Of a stretch of DNA of 64,000 bases, positions 44,444-55,912 are shown in pieces. Each line of letters begins with the position of its first letter. Position 1 is the first letter of the stretch. The notes under the pieces are model-generated. The model did no database searches. It saw only the letters and a program-made list of their open reading frames with translations, and was not told where the DNA came from. The position numbers and the translations under genes are program-made. The DNA lies in assembly GCA_030248195.1 (NCBI GenBank), contig JASAND010006526.1, positions 45,408 through 109,407 on the forward strand, given 5' to 3'. The DNA comes from Trissonchulus latispiculum (Eukaryota > Nematoda > Enoplea > Enoplida > Ironidae).

Positions 44444-44447
44444 TTAA

Positions 44448-44628
44448 ACTAAAATGCCCAAAGTTTTCTACTGATTTATTAAAATTTTCTTTTGCCTGTC
44501 GAGTAATAAGTCCCTGGAATGCATTACCTGAACGCGTTATTCTTAGCAGAACCGTCCTTGATTTTAAAGAAGGATTGAAATGCTGTAAAAGTATACTGTG
44601 CAAGTATCTACGTGTTTATAAGTAAAAT
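44448..44628 (+). pseudogene. C-terminal end of the interrupted CR1/L2-like RT protein
   Basis: FSFACRVISPWNALPERVI followed by a Cys/Lys-rich end; the W-N-x-L-P signature matches the fragments at 5-208 and 35.8-36.0 kb. The first residues of the longer ORF in this frame (from 44422) are encoded by element W and are not part of the protein. Confidence 0.8.
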
Positions 44629-45188
44629 ATATGTACGCATTGTATTTCTGTCTGTATCTCTGGTACATATATATACTTGAATAAATCGTGAATCTGTCTG
44701 CGTTGTCTTTTCCGTTGCCTATAACTTTGGAAATAAAATTCTTGTTCTTGTTCTTGTTCTGTGTTAAGGAGGGGGGTCGCTACTTTGATCGAAAATTCGA
44801 ACCTCACCGATTTGGCTCAAATTGTACTTATTGAAACTCCTTAGGGTCCTACACAAACCATTGAAATTTGAGGCGATTTCGTCCAGGAATAAAAAGTTAC
44901 AGTCATTCAAAGTTTCCAGTTCCTATTGAAATTGGCCCAAAATAGGAACTTTAGATTTTTTTGCTTCTGGCAACGATAACTGACTCAAATCAAAACCGTT
45001 CGAAACGTTCTACAGCTCATTTTGTAGCAAAATGCAATATCTAAAACTTGTCAAAGAGCTTTTTTCAAATTTCGGATTCTAACTGTTGTAGTAATCGTTT
45101 CTGTGAAGCAGCCCCAAAAATTTTGTCAAAATGTGACATTTTCGAAGTTTTTCGAAATTAACAAATATGCACAATATAGCAAGCTTAA

Positions 45189-46197
45189 GGTGCTGGTTTC
45201 CTTTCGGGTATTTTTGACTCCTACGGCTTTAATCCTTTACGCAAAGGGCTAAAACTTACGAAATAACCTATTTCCGTGCTCTTTAACATTTTAGGACCAG
45301 TCCAGTATTCTTAGGCCAAAAGATAAGAAAGTTTTGGTTTTTGGCCTTAAGCTCCCAGTAGGTAGACAAGACACGGGATTGGTTGGTATGGCTGGAAAGA
45401 GGACTCGAAAACGAACATTTTTGCTCTTACAACCTTTGAGCTATCTCCAGTGATTAAGTGAGTATAAGCAAAAAACTGTTTTTAGGGTCGAAAAATGGCC
45501 ATTTTCGAGGAAATCAGTTTTTTCAAAATTACTGCCACATGTTAAGGACAAAATTGGCTTAGTTATACTCAATCGATACATCGTCCAAATGCACATTTTA
45601 TGAATGCCTATTAGCCGGACTTTATTGCTTTCAGCTAGAGATTTGGCCGAAAAACCGTTTTGGCAAAACTGCGATTATTTTGTTTCGAACATCGATTTCT
45701 CAAAAACTTCTCGACGGATTCCGGAGATTTTCGGCAGAATCGAAATTCGCACTTCTGCGGAGGGACGTTTTTCTTTGTTTGGGCTAAAACATATTGAGTA
45801 TCAAGAAAACTCAATGCGAAGTTGCGAAATTTCGTGTTACTGTGCATTTGGCCGATTTTCTCGAACGTTAAGACCTGCTGAGCCAAATCCAAAAAAACGT
45901 CCCTCGGCCCATATGTCCTTCGTATCGTGGCACAAAAAGAACTTTTGGCCGATTCTTCAGTTTTGAGAAATCGATGTTCAAAAACTTTTGGTCTATATTC
46001 ATCCTATTAGATGTCAGCTTGTCTAAAAATTTCTGCTAGTTTTTTGCTAATTTTGCCAGTTCTGTACGCTCATGTGAATGTACAGATAATAAGCTTTAAA
46101 ACGATATATAAAGCTCTTTGCAACTCCCAAAATTGCGAAAGTTATAGCGTTTGAAAAAAATCACCGCAAAAGCACTGCACAAAAGGATACCACCACC
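45189..46197 (+). mobile_element. TTAA element 'XY', intact 1009-bp copy
   Basis: Flanked by TTAA at 45185-45188 and 46198-46201. Tips are GGTGCTGGTTTCCTTTCGGG and, inverted, GGTGGTGGTATCCTTTTGTG. The opposite arm of V has the corresponding site unoccupied (48311-48314), giving a direct before/after comparison. A central TTAA (45542-45545) is the point at which the other copy received element Z. ORFs of 85-120 codons show no transposase motif. Confidence 0.92.
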
Positions 46198-46345
46198 TTA
46201 ACAAAAAAATCAAAATTCGGTTTTTTGGCTGGAACTTTCGCAAAACTAAACCAAATCGATTACTTTGAGGACCCATGGATAGGTCTTGGGCTAAGCTAAA
46301 ACCACCGCAGTTTCATTGCTCTACCACCTACCAGTAAGTTGCAGT

Positions 46346-47240
46346 CATAGGTGTAACGGGGATTTGGGTTGGGGGGCCCTCCCTCGGAATTTTGGGGGGC
46401 CCCCCTTTTTAGACCCCCCAAACCTCCCCCAAAAAATTTTTCTATTTTTATGTCAAAACTCGCATTTTCAGCCATTGCTAATGCCGAAAAACATGAAATC
46501 ATTAAGTAATTTTAACATTAGACAGTGTTTTTAAACTCGAAAACTTTATTGCCAACATGTTTCTGAGTCCAGAATAAAGCCAATATTGAGTCTAGAAGAC
46601 CATAAAACCGTTATAAACGTGTATTTCTCGCGATAATAAACAAGTGAAGCCAAAAATTTGGACTTTTTTGAAAAATATTGCAAAATTTGCCCTAAAAATG
46701 ACCAATTTTTGCCCAATTTTCGCGCCTTCGGCGCGACTACCCCCCCCCCCCTGGCTTATCCCTAGCGGGGGGTGGGGAGGTGGGGGGCCGCCCCCCATTC
46801 GGCGACCTCCCCCCCCCATTCGAGGAGAGCCCCCCCCATAAATCCCGACCTCCCCCCCATAACCCCAAAAATTGCCAATTTTTACCCTAAATTTTCAAAA
46901 AATTTTCCGGCTTCGCCGGATTTTTGACTAAATTTTCGCTATTTTAGCTTAAAAAACACCAAAAATTAGTCATTTTTTAGCGATTTTTAGCAGTTAGTAC
47001 GCAAACAACCCACACAAATTCGAAAAAAATTTCTAAAATATGCCCCCCCATTTTGGGTGAGCCCCCCATCGATGGGGCCCCCCCATAAAAAATTGCCAAG
47101 GGATAAGCCAGCCCCCCCCAGTTGGGGGGGGCCGGCGGGCGGCCCCCAAAAATTTCTGGGGGGGGGGTTTGAAAAAATGGCGGGGGGGGGGGGGTTACCC
47201 CCCCCCCCAAACCTCCCCCCCCCCCCCAATTACACCTATG
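46346..47240. mobile_element. hAT-like G element, complete (895 bp), with 8-bp duplication
   Basis: CATAGGTGTAA tip at the left, TTACACCTATG at the right. The direct repeat GTTGCAGT flanks it at 46338-46345 and 47241-47248. An 8-bp duplication with CA...TG tips is the hAT-superfamily pattern. The interior has the shared core (46490-46650, inverted orientation), GCGCCTTCGGCGC and CCGGCTTCGCCGG hairpins and long G/C runs. No transposase ORF. Confidence 0.88.
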
Positions 47241-47299
47241 GTTGCAGTAGACGAAAATGTGTGATTTTTTTGTTGAAGGTTTAACAAAAAAATCACCCG

Positions 47300-47935
47300 T
47301 TAACAAAAAAATCAGTGGCGGATCGGATCCCAGATAGCAGCTAGCAACGTTTTCTCATCAGTTTTGGATAGAGCACACTAAATAATGTATTTAGAACCCA
47401 AAACCGCTAACCTAGTGCTCCAACTAGGGCAACTGACCCCGCCGAAGTCTTAGTGGTCACTGATGGCCCTCGACAGCGTCCAGTATGAAGTCTGGTGGCT
47501 CTAAAGTGCCGTTTTAAAGGCTAAAACGTTTTTTGTGTTTGTGAGTGATTATAACCTATTTTCAGGCATTTTGGCAGAGAAACTCAGAACTTCATATTTT
47601 GGTGGGGTATGACCCACGGTCACGTGACCCCTGCCGAACCCGTCCGGACCCTCCAGGTACCAACTGGACAGTCCGAAGTGGCTATAAACATGTCCTAGGG
47701 TGTTTTCCAGGGCGCTCAATTCAAATCTGGCATTAGTTTTTCGGTAACTATGATCAAGTTTACCGTCGGACGGTTCAGGCCCGGCTGGTTACCAGGTTGG
47801 ACTACCAGAAGTGCCAGGCAACCTCAAAAACAGCGTATATAAGGGTTTTCGAGGTCGCTGAGCTCGAATTTGACGTTAGTTTTGCTCTAGCTGCTGTTCT
47901 GTCTTCAGTAACAAAACATAAAAATGATTTTTTTA
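47300..47935. other. No gene seen
   Basis: Inner V-element sequence; short frames only; no recognisable motif. Confidence 0.4.
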
Positions 47936-48805
47936 TTTGTTAAAATTTTAACAAAAAAATCACCCACCCCAGGACGGCACAGAGGTCCAACTGGGAACTT
48001 CTATATATGTATCGATAGCCCACAGTCAGGACATGTCACATGCACAATATGGGTTGCCTAGGGTTTTCCCTTAGTAAATATATAGCAGCCGAAATTCGAA
48101 CTTCGGTCATGAACGTTTTTGAGGTCACTATTGGGTACCCTCACTTAAAGGTCTGCCCTGAACGCATGGAGAGGGCCTAGGGGCTCAAACTCACAGGTTG
48201 TAATGTCGAGATGTGTGGCTATCACCATGCAAAAATTTGGGTCTCTGCGACTTTCCTGTGAGTCAGGGTGGGGTGATTTTATTTTTGTTAAAATTTCGGG
48301 TGATTTTTTGTTAAGCTTGCTATATCTACACCAATCGATAGCTTTTTCAATTCTAATCAACTTTTCTTCTTGGCACAAACGTCCATTTTATAGCAGTTTC
48401 AAGTTATCGGTCTAAACCATGTTTTCGTGATTACTCAATTTCTGTGTATGTGGGGTTGTATCGCAAAAAGGATTGATACGAAAGTTAGAACTCAAATTTT
48501 GTAAAAAGCTCTTCCACAAGTTGTTGATATTGAATTTAGCTCCGAAATGAGCTATTGACAGTTTCAAACGGTTTTGATTTGTGTAAGGTATCGTTCTCAG
48601 AAGCGCAACATCCAAAGTGCCGATTTTAGGCAATTTTCAATAGGAATTGGAAATTTTGAATGGCTGTAATCTTTTTATTCCTGGACGAAATCATCCCAAA
48701 TTTCAGTGGATTGTGTAGGACCCTAGGGACTATCAATGAGCACAATTTGAACCAAGTTGGTGAGGGTCGAATTTCGACCCAAGTAGGCCCGCGTCACAAC
48801 TCTAG

Positions 48806-49330
48806 TTAACACTGTTAACCATGTGTTTATATGCGTTTGAACCCAGTGTTTTTTTTGCTCGGACACTTTTGCGCTCTTCTGCTCACTGCCCCAAAATTTT
48901 TTGCGCAATTTGCTAAAAAAGTGCGCATAGCAGGAAAAATTCTAAAATTTAGCATAAAATTCTTGTTTTGCATTTTACTAGTAATTACATGACTTTTCTA
49001 CAATGTTCAGAGCTGCTGATTATAAAATGCCAGAACTTAGTGTCTGAATTTGCAAACTCAACTTTGCAACGACAGGTCTGGGGCGCAGAAGCAAAAGAAA
49101 AGCAAACTACGTATGCTAATCTTCAAGTTTTATTGAAGGTAGGGAATTAGCCAATTAAATGCGTTTTAGTTCAAACACATATAAACACATGCTAAACAAC
49201 GGTAAGCGGTACCCCCCCCCCCCGAGATTTCTGCCTTAATGTGCCGAGCATCTCGCAGGCCATTTCTATTACCATTACGAAGGGCCAAGCTTCCCATTCT
49301 TGGTATTATAGACTCTTGGCAATACCTATG
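48806..49330. repeat. Family M copy with separated arms
   Basis: CATGTGTTTATATGCGTTTG at 48819-48840 and its inverse at about 49168-49195. The outer block TGCCTTAATGTGCCGAGCAT...GGGCCAAGCTTCCCA (49231-49300) is the inverse of 33945-34020. The ~320 bp between the arms is unrelated A+T-rich DNA. Confidence 0.65.
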
Positions 49331-50310
49331 GGCAAAAATGTCAAATTTTCAACTTTTTCAAATATAGCCATATTTTATATCAAATTGAAGCTCTCGATGT
49401 CCTGAACCTTTTATCTTCTTGCATCAAGTCTCTTGAAAGCAGTATGAGAAAGTTAGAGCGAGTGAAAGCGTTTGAAGCAAATGCCAGTCGGAATAAAATT
49501 TACCAAATCGTCCAAACGCCGTGTCTCGCTCGTTGCTTGGCTTGCCACTGTAATTCATGCGGTAATAAACACCTACAGGTAAAGGCTTTAAATTAATGTA
49601 TTTGTTATGCCGCAGTCTCTTGTCATCCCACCTGTACGCGACTTCGAAGTCCTCAGCGAGGCATATATACTAACGTAAATACTAAATTGTTGAGATTTGA
49701 ACTGCAGTATCTCTAGACTGGATTGACCCTGGACTCTAAAAATTTGTCTTATTTTTGGGCACATATGGGGGAATATTATATATACCCTAAAATGAGAGAA
49801 GCACAAAAGGACAGAAACTCGATCATGTGACAACAAATTCAAATTTCTTTGGTCACTTGATGTAGTTAAAAACGAACAGAATATTTTTAAAATGGAACCA
49901 CATAATATTATGTGCTGTTAACAGCTAACGTTGTATATGTGGAACACTGACTTCCAAATTGGGTATAGAAGCAGCTGCTTTAAAATATTCAACGTAACAG
50001 ACTGATCACATGATTTCATTAGGTATTCTGATTGGCTGTCTCTTAAAGACAGGCAGAAAAGGTTGAGCATTGTTCAACTTCGCTTAGCGACTCTTAAGGA
50101 CAGCTTGGAGACAAAAGGACAAAAGGACAGACAGCTATGAACCGGCCAGAAACAGAGACATAGAAACAGAGACTTAGAGACAGAGACTTAGAGACAAGTA
50201 TGAACCTGGCTTAAGGGGAATCGAAATTGCTTGGTTAAAATTTTGATGTTACGTTGTACGTATGGGTTTATGGCGTCGCATAACATGAGTCTGAAGTTCC
50301 TTTTTGATTA
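49331..50310. other. No gene seen
   Basis: Only short frames. GAGACTTAGAGACAGAGAC repeats at 50155-50200 mirror 41.10-41.16 kb. Confidence 0.4.
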
Positions 50311-50315
50311 AACGT

Positions 50316-50695
50316 CAGGGTATTAAATTTTTTAGGGATTTTTTTCCGGGGGGAGGGCTTCCCGGGGGGGCCCCTCGGGCCGGGGAGGGGAGAAATTTCC
50401 GGGGGGGGGGGAAGATTTTTTGCAAAAATGAGCCAAAAAATGGTATTTTTTGGCGTATTTTGCATGGTGAAACTCAAAAAGTGCTCAAAAATGCCAGGAT
50501 TTAAGCTAAAAATAGCTATTTTTACGAAAAAATCTCCGGCGAAGCCGGAAAATTTTTGTAAATTGGCCTATTTTTGGCAAAAATTTGGGACTCCAAAAAA
50601 TCCCGGGGGGAAGCAAAAATCCCGGGAGGGGGCAATTTCGGGGGGGAGGTCAATTTCGGGGGGGCCGCCCCCGCCCCCCTGTAAAAAATACCCTG
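50316..50695. mobile_element. R-type miniature element (CAGGGTATT tips)
   Basis: CAGGGTATT...TTTTTTAGGGATTTTTTTCC at the left and GTAAAAAATACCCTG at the right. G-runs, CCGGCGAAGCCGG hairpin. The inverse-oriented sister lies at 63320-63706. 380 bp. Confidence 0.85.
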
Positions 50696-51034
50696 AACGT
50701 TTTGATAGAGCAGTATAAACTTTCATCCTAAATTCACAACTTTAGCTTATACAGAGCTAACAGAAACATTAATCAGCAACCATACATATTCTACGAACTC
50801 CGAAAATATATACCTCCACTTTACAACAAAATCAATCTGAAACAAGAACTTTTTTGGTTCTAACTGGTCCTTACGAATCGAAGCCTGATCGAAAACACAC
50901 TCATACTTAAACATCAGCTCATTTGGTCAAGTTATGTGGAATCTATAGCGGTAATCGTTTAAATCGCCTATCTGGAAAATGCTAGATGCTCTACTGGCTG
51001 CCTCCGGAGTACTGGTAATAATTGTTATCCTCTA
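50696..51034. other. No gene seen
   Basis: A+T-rich spacer between two R-type elements. Confidence 0.4.
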
Positions 51035-51423
51035 CTGGCATTTTTTTAGTGGGGGGGGGGGTGGGGGCCCCCACTTTTCGGTTCCCCCTCCACTTTTCGG
51101 AGCCCCCCCCCACTTTTCGGCAAGCCCCCACCCACTTTTTTGGGGGTCGTCCAAAAGTGTCAAAAAATTAGGTTTTTGAGGTCAAATTTTCAAAAATTTT
51201 CTCGATTTTTAGCTAATTTATGGACTTATAAGCTCATTTTAAGCTCAAAGACAGCGAGTTTTTGCGTTTTTACCTTAAAAATGCTAATTTTTCGCTAAAA
51301 ATTTCGCTATATTTTACATTTGGCTCGCCCCCCCCCCACTTTTCGGAAGCCCCCCCCCCACTTCCCCCTCCCTAGGGGGGGGGGCCAAGCCCCCCCACTT
51401 TCAAAACCCTAAAAAAATGCCAG
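51035..51423. mobile_element. R-type miniature element (CTGGCATTTTTTTAG tips)
   Basis: CTGGCATTTTTTTAG at the left, CTAAAAAAATGCCAG at the right, a perfect 15-bp inverted pair. G-run and C-run subterminal blocks. 389 bp. Confidence 0.88.
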
Positions 51424-51924
51424 CTATATAGTCATGTTGTGCAAGGTTATCCAGGCCCAGGCACTTTTTGTTTGTTTGTTGATTGTTTGTTAATTTGTTT
51501 TGAATATTTATATTTTTTAGATTCGTCCTTGTATATAAACTATATATAGCATGCACAAGCAAATTGGTGATAGAGGGTTTTCTTTTAATCCCAGGCAATT
51601 TTCTGCTATGCGGGCTGTTAGCTTTCCGCCCGTACTGGCGAGTACTCGTTATCCCTATCCTTCTGAACCAGCAATTCGATATCCAACTCCTACTGCTGCT
51701 CAACTGGCATATCCTGGCCTTTATCACAATCCAAGTAGCACTGATGTGTCTAAAAGTGTGAGTGATGTTGTTACTTTCATACATAGGTGGAACGAACACC
51801 TGTGCTTATGCAAATGGGAAAAGATAAGGGTGACTTTTGATTGTTAATTTTTCGTCCACGTATAGTCAGGTCCCCAAATAATCGGTGACAAACTTCCCAA
51901 TAAGCCAGTGTCAGATTTCCCAGG
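51424..51924. other. No gene seen
   Basis: Overlapping ORFs of 98-132 codons on both strands show no family resemblance. Confidence 0.4.
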
Positions 51925-52238
51925 TACGTCGACCGTTTCGAGTCCCCGGTACCAGGGCCGGGGCCTAGAAGTTGGGGGTCCAAATCGAAGATTTTCAAAA
52001 ATTTTATTGAAAATTTAAATTTTGCAATAATTTTTTATATACAAACGTTACTATCGTTGTTTTCATTCATATCAGCGGGAAAACAAACGATTTGTAACAC
52101 TTGTTGACTTTGACATTTGTTGACTTTCGAAAATTCAAAATTTTGGTCAAAAAATGTCAAAAAATTTACAAAATTTTGCTAATTCTCGGCCCCGGTCGGT
52201 ACCGGGGCCTGACCACCGAGGCCGGGGCCATCCCATCC

Positions 52239-52241
<3 letters not shown>
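51925..52241. mobile_element. hAT-like GGGGCC family T (copy 3, left end lost)
   Basis: Shares the TTTTGCAATAATTTTTTATA and CAAAATTTTGGTCAAAAAAT cores with copies 1 and 2. The right end GGGGCCATCCCATCCCTA runs into a (TA)n tract. Confidence 0.75.

Positions 52242-52319
<78 letters not shown>
52242..52319. repeat. (TA)n microsatellite between two hAT-like elements
   Basis: About 39 TA units separate the right tip of T copy 3 and the left tip of the 52.3-kb element, suggesting a TA tract used repeatedly as a target. Confidence 0.95.
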
Positions 52320-52320
<1 letters not shown>

Positions 52321-52322
<2 letters not shown>

Positions 52323-53420
52323 TGATGTGCGCCGGAGCTCCGATTTTCGGTGCTCCGGAGCGGGCTTCTGCTCCGGAGCTCCGGAGCACCGGGTACCCGG
52401 AGCACCCATTTTCAAGCTTTGAAGCCTGTCTGTGTTCACAAGTTGGGTAATGAAGCAATATTTGAACACTTAACGATTTCATTCTGTAGTCTCACGAACA
52501 GTGCGTAAAAACTGTAATTAATTAGAGCCCGTATATATAATTATTATTTTTAATTTTTCTATTTTCTCAAGACTGCTGTATGATTCGTTTTCTGGAGACA
52601 ACTTTTCCAACTTGTCCAGATGATAAAATTGAAAATTTAAATATATATATTATATAATTCTAAACTATGACCTCTAAGAATTACTTCCATAAAAGTTTTT
52701 AATTAATTGAATTAATTAATCCATCAATTATTCCTTATTACGACAAAATCTATTCTTCTACGCAAACTTTCGATGTCTGCAAATGTTTTCTTTGCTTTTT
52801 CTCACACATCTTTTCTAATATGTTTCAGATAAAATTTCTCATTCAAATTTATTTATGATTATATACATACTTTATTAAAAGTTAAACAGTGTAATGGATA
52901 AAAGCAAATCTGGTCCACATTGTTAAATTTGCAATAATTCATTATGGATTGGAAAATTTAGTTTTTGACGAAATTCTTGTACGAATTTTATGGAGTCCTA
53001 ACTCCTAATCTTATAAAACTTAAACTTAGCAAATCTTGAAACAGTGAAACAATAGAATTAAACGGCAGTGTAAACGAACACAGGCTTTTATATATAAAAA
53101 CGCAACAAAACGCATAATCAAACAACCATAAATTCTGTGAAAATTTTGAACTCATTTCACATCAAAAAACAGGCAAGCAAATACAACAAAATGCGTATAG
53201 CAAAGGAATCATTCTGGACATAAAAATGTGAAGCGATAAAAGAAAACAGTGAGTATACGTGTTTTTCATTGCAAAAATAATTTTTTTGCTTAAATTAAAA
53301 TTTTACATTCTTAACCTCCACAAACCGTCGGAGCTCCGCGGAGCTCCGGAGCTCCGGTGCTCCGACAGCCCGCTCCTGCCGGAGCTCCGGAGCGGGCAAA
53401 TGTTTCAGCGCACATCACTA
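52321..53420. mobile_element. hAT-like non-autonomous element (1.1 kb) with GGAGCTCC arrays
   Basis: Tips AGTGATGTGCGC and, inverted, GCGCACATCACT match the YAGTGATGTG pattern of hAT ends. Subterminal blocks on both sides are built from GGAGCTCCGG and GCTCCGGAGC palindromes (52335-52408, 53331-53397). The 900-bp centre is A+T-rich without a transposase ORF. Flanks are TA repeat, so an 8-bp duplication cannot be judged. Confidence 0.8.
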
Positions 53421-54340
53421 ATATATATATATACATATATATAAGTAGTTTTGGGTTGTATAGCGTATCTGGTGAAGCCAGGGCGCCCAGCTAGAAGACA
53501 ACCACCCCAAAACCACCCTCGACCAAGTTTCGACATGGTGTCGGAAAAAATGTTTCCAAATCACAACAGAAAACCAGGCAAGTCCCTATTGTGGTTGGTA
53601 GGTTAGGCACCCAAGTACTCACCGTATCACATATCCCAGTCCCCACTGGCTCCTACGCTGCGGGCTGGGCCACCCGACTTTTTTGGGAACGAATTCCCAA
53701 GAAAGAGCCAGTTCGGATATTGCAAAAATAAGTTACTGCAGCCACCGTAATTTCTGATGATATTAACGCTGTTTTAGAACGTTTCACCCCAAACACCATA
53801 ATAACTTATATTTAGAAGCTTTGATGGTGATCTGACTGGTTCAGACAGCCTGAACCTAGTCTGGGCCCTAGCATGGGCGCACTCAGAAATTGGGTTTTAA
53901 GTGGAGTTTTAAAAATGGTTAAAAATAACTTATGGCATGCGACAAAGCTAAGCGTATAGGATCAAATCTCATGTCCGGTTTAACAATTAGACAAAACAAG
54001 CAAAATCAGCAATCAAAATTTAAAACGCTATCATTAAAAAATTACAGCAGATTATATGAAGTAATTTGAGGTTGATGTTTGTTAGGGATCGACGAAATAT
54101 CATTTCAATGAAATAATTTGACTTCCGGACAAGGTTTTTTTTCAAAATCGGACCTGTGTAAATCTTGTGTAAATTTAAATTTCACTGTGTATTTTTGTTT
54201 GAAGCTGTGTGAAATTTAAAAGTGTCGTTTTTCAACTGTAATATAAAAAATACATTTAGACGTTATTTTCTTGCTACAATGTTATTTTTGTATCATTCAA
54301 GACAAAGTTATGCCAACTGCACTTGTGTAACATTTCGAAA
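53421..54340. other. No gene seen
   Basis: A short TA tract follows the hAT-like tip, then sequence without coding signal or repeat copies that I noticed. Confidence 0.4.
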
Positions 54341-54344
54341 GAAG

Positions 54345-55505
54345 CCACGCGGGGGGTCTGGGGGCGGAGCCCCCCAGAAGTTGAGAAAATTTTGTAAATT
54401 GCAACAGAATTCATAATGGAAATGTTTAAAAAGATTAATTCATTAAATGTCAAAAATAAGATTGGACAAATTCAAATTTCTGAAAAACACTTCGCCTACT
54501 GAAACGATTTCTTTATTTTTCCAACTTTTTGGAATAATTTTTTCCCAAACTTGCTGGTCACGTACTAAGGTTCGATGCTTTAACTGCTACTGGGGACGGC
54601 TCCATATAGTACAGAACCCACCAATTATACAAGGGAGGGGGGGTCTGGGGGGCGGAGCCCCCCAGAAGTTGAGAAATTTTTTAAATTAACGGCAGAAACG
54701 GCATTGAAAAGTTGTATTCCTTTAGCTTTCGTTTTGAATATTTATTGTGCTAGACAGCAACAATTTTTTGTGGCTCACACTGCTTTTTATGATACATGAT
54801 ATGTACAAGAAACGATATTGAACCGTACGTATGTACTAGCTATACTATACTGTCTTACTAATATTTGCACGCTGTACGTAAATAAATTATACGCAACTGG
54901 ATAAGCAGAAGTATATACTTGCAGAAACAATGGAACACCTATATATAATCATGTCGCAATGCAGAAAACAATTATACAACGGAGGGGGGTCTGGGGGGCG
55001 GAGCCCCCCAGAAGTTGAGAATTTTTTAAAATTAACGGCAAAAACGGCATTGAAAAGTTGTATTCCTTTCGCTTTCGTATTGAATATTTCTTGGGTTGTA
55101 TGGCAACTATTTTAGGCTCTGACTGCTTTTATTATTACGTATATATACAAGAGATAAACAAGAAATCATATTGAATAATACTAGCTTCAGAAAACATTTG
55201 TATAGTTAAATACGAATAAATACTAGCTATTTACGAATATTCGCACGCAGTACGAAAATAAATTATACGCAACTGTATAAGTTTAAGACTTAGGAGAATA
55301 AAACACCCATAACCATGTTGATGCAGAAATGCAGAAAACCATTCGAAACCATTGGAAACAGGCGGGGGTCTGGGGGCGGCAGCCCCCAGTTAAAAGCTAG
55401 AGCTTTTTTAAAACTTAAAGACTTGAAAACTATTTTTTCAGAGCACCTTTTGTAAAAATTTTCGAAAATTTGGCTGTGTATTTTGTTGTGTAAATTAGTT
55501 TTTCA
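54345..55505 (+). repeat. Family K cluster (four copies)
   Basis: GGGGTCTGGGGGCGGAGCCC-type cores lie at about 54353, 54642, 54984 and 55367, spaced ~290-380 bp, each (except the last) followed by AGAAGTTGAGAA and a T-run. Between copies, AAAACGGCATTGAAAAGTTG and TTCCTTTCGCTTTCGT repeat as well, so whole units of 300-380 bp are related. Inverted relatives lie at 21.13-22.27 kb. Confidence 0.75.
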
Positions 55506-55912
55506 CTGTGGACCGGAAAAGCCGATTTTTCCGGTTTTTTCGCACCGGATACGACCATTAATCACGCAAGTTTGGTCCAAATTGGGCAAAACTTGTTATA
55601 TAGACTAATTTCAACCCGCTGAATCCAAAAATTCAAGCAGCGCAACTGTACGACCTACCCATCTTGCTGTACAGTTTTTGTGACCTAGACATCCGGTTCC
55701 CGGGCATGGATCGGATTTTCGGAGATGTCTTGGGCCAAGGACCAATATGCTAGAGTATGAATTAATTAGCATTCTCTTTCCGAATGTGAAGCGTTTTTAT
55801 CGATTTGGCATCCGGTAACCGGATATAGACCGGATATGATGGTTTTACCGAATTCTCCTCCTCCTGAGGTTTCTAAAAATATCTACTTTATATAGACTAA
55901 CTGGTAATATAG
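55506..55912. other. No gene seen
   Basis: Non-coding; nothing recognised. Confidence 0.4.

Larger units (their letters stand above)
41697..44763 (+). mobile_element. CR1/L2-like non-LTR retrotransposon, 5' truncated and interrupted
   Basis: RT pseudogene in two pieces (41697-43469 and 44448-44628) separated by a 974-bp TTAA element. The 3' end has AATAAA (about 44732-44738) and a (TTCTTG)n tail to about 44760, the simple-repeat tail typical of CR1/L2-type elements. It begins inside the endonuclease, so it is 5' truncated. Immediately after the tail lies TTAA and element V. Confidence 0.85.
44768..48805. mobile_element. Long-inverted-arm element 'V' (~4 kb) with nested insertions
   Basis: The left arm (44768-45184 plus continuation at 46202) is mirrored by 48315-48805. 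Paired blocks include TTTCGTCCAGGAATAAAAAG, AGGGTCCTACACAA, CAAATCAAAACCGTT and ATATAGCAAGCTTAACAAAA. Arms are visibly diverged. TTAA lies at both outer edges (44764-44767, 48806-48809). XY (45189-46197) is inserted in the left arm and a hAT-like G element (46346-47240) lies inside. Several TTAACAAAAAAATCA copies (47281, 47301, 47948, inverse at 48297) mark the inner region. Confidence 0.75.

Noticed and set aside
52147..52482. ORFs rich in alternating Tyr-Ile
   Set aside because: They are produced by the (TA)n microsatellite.
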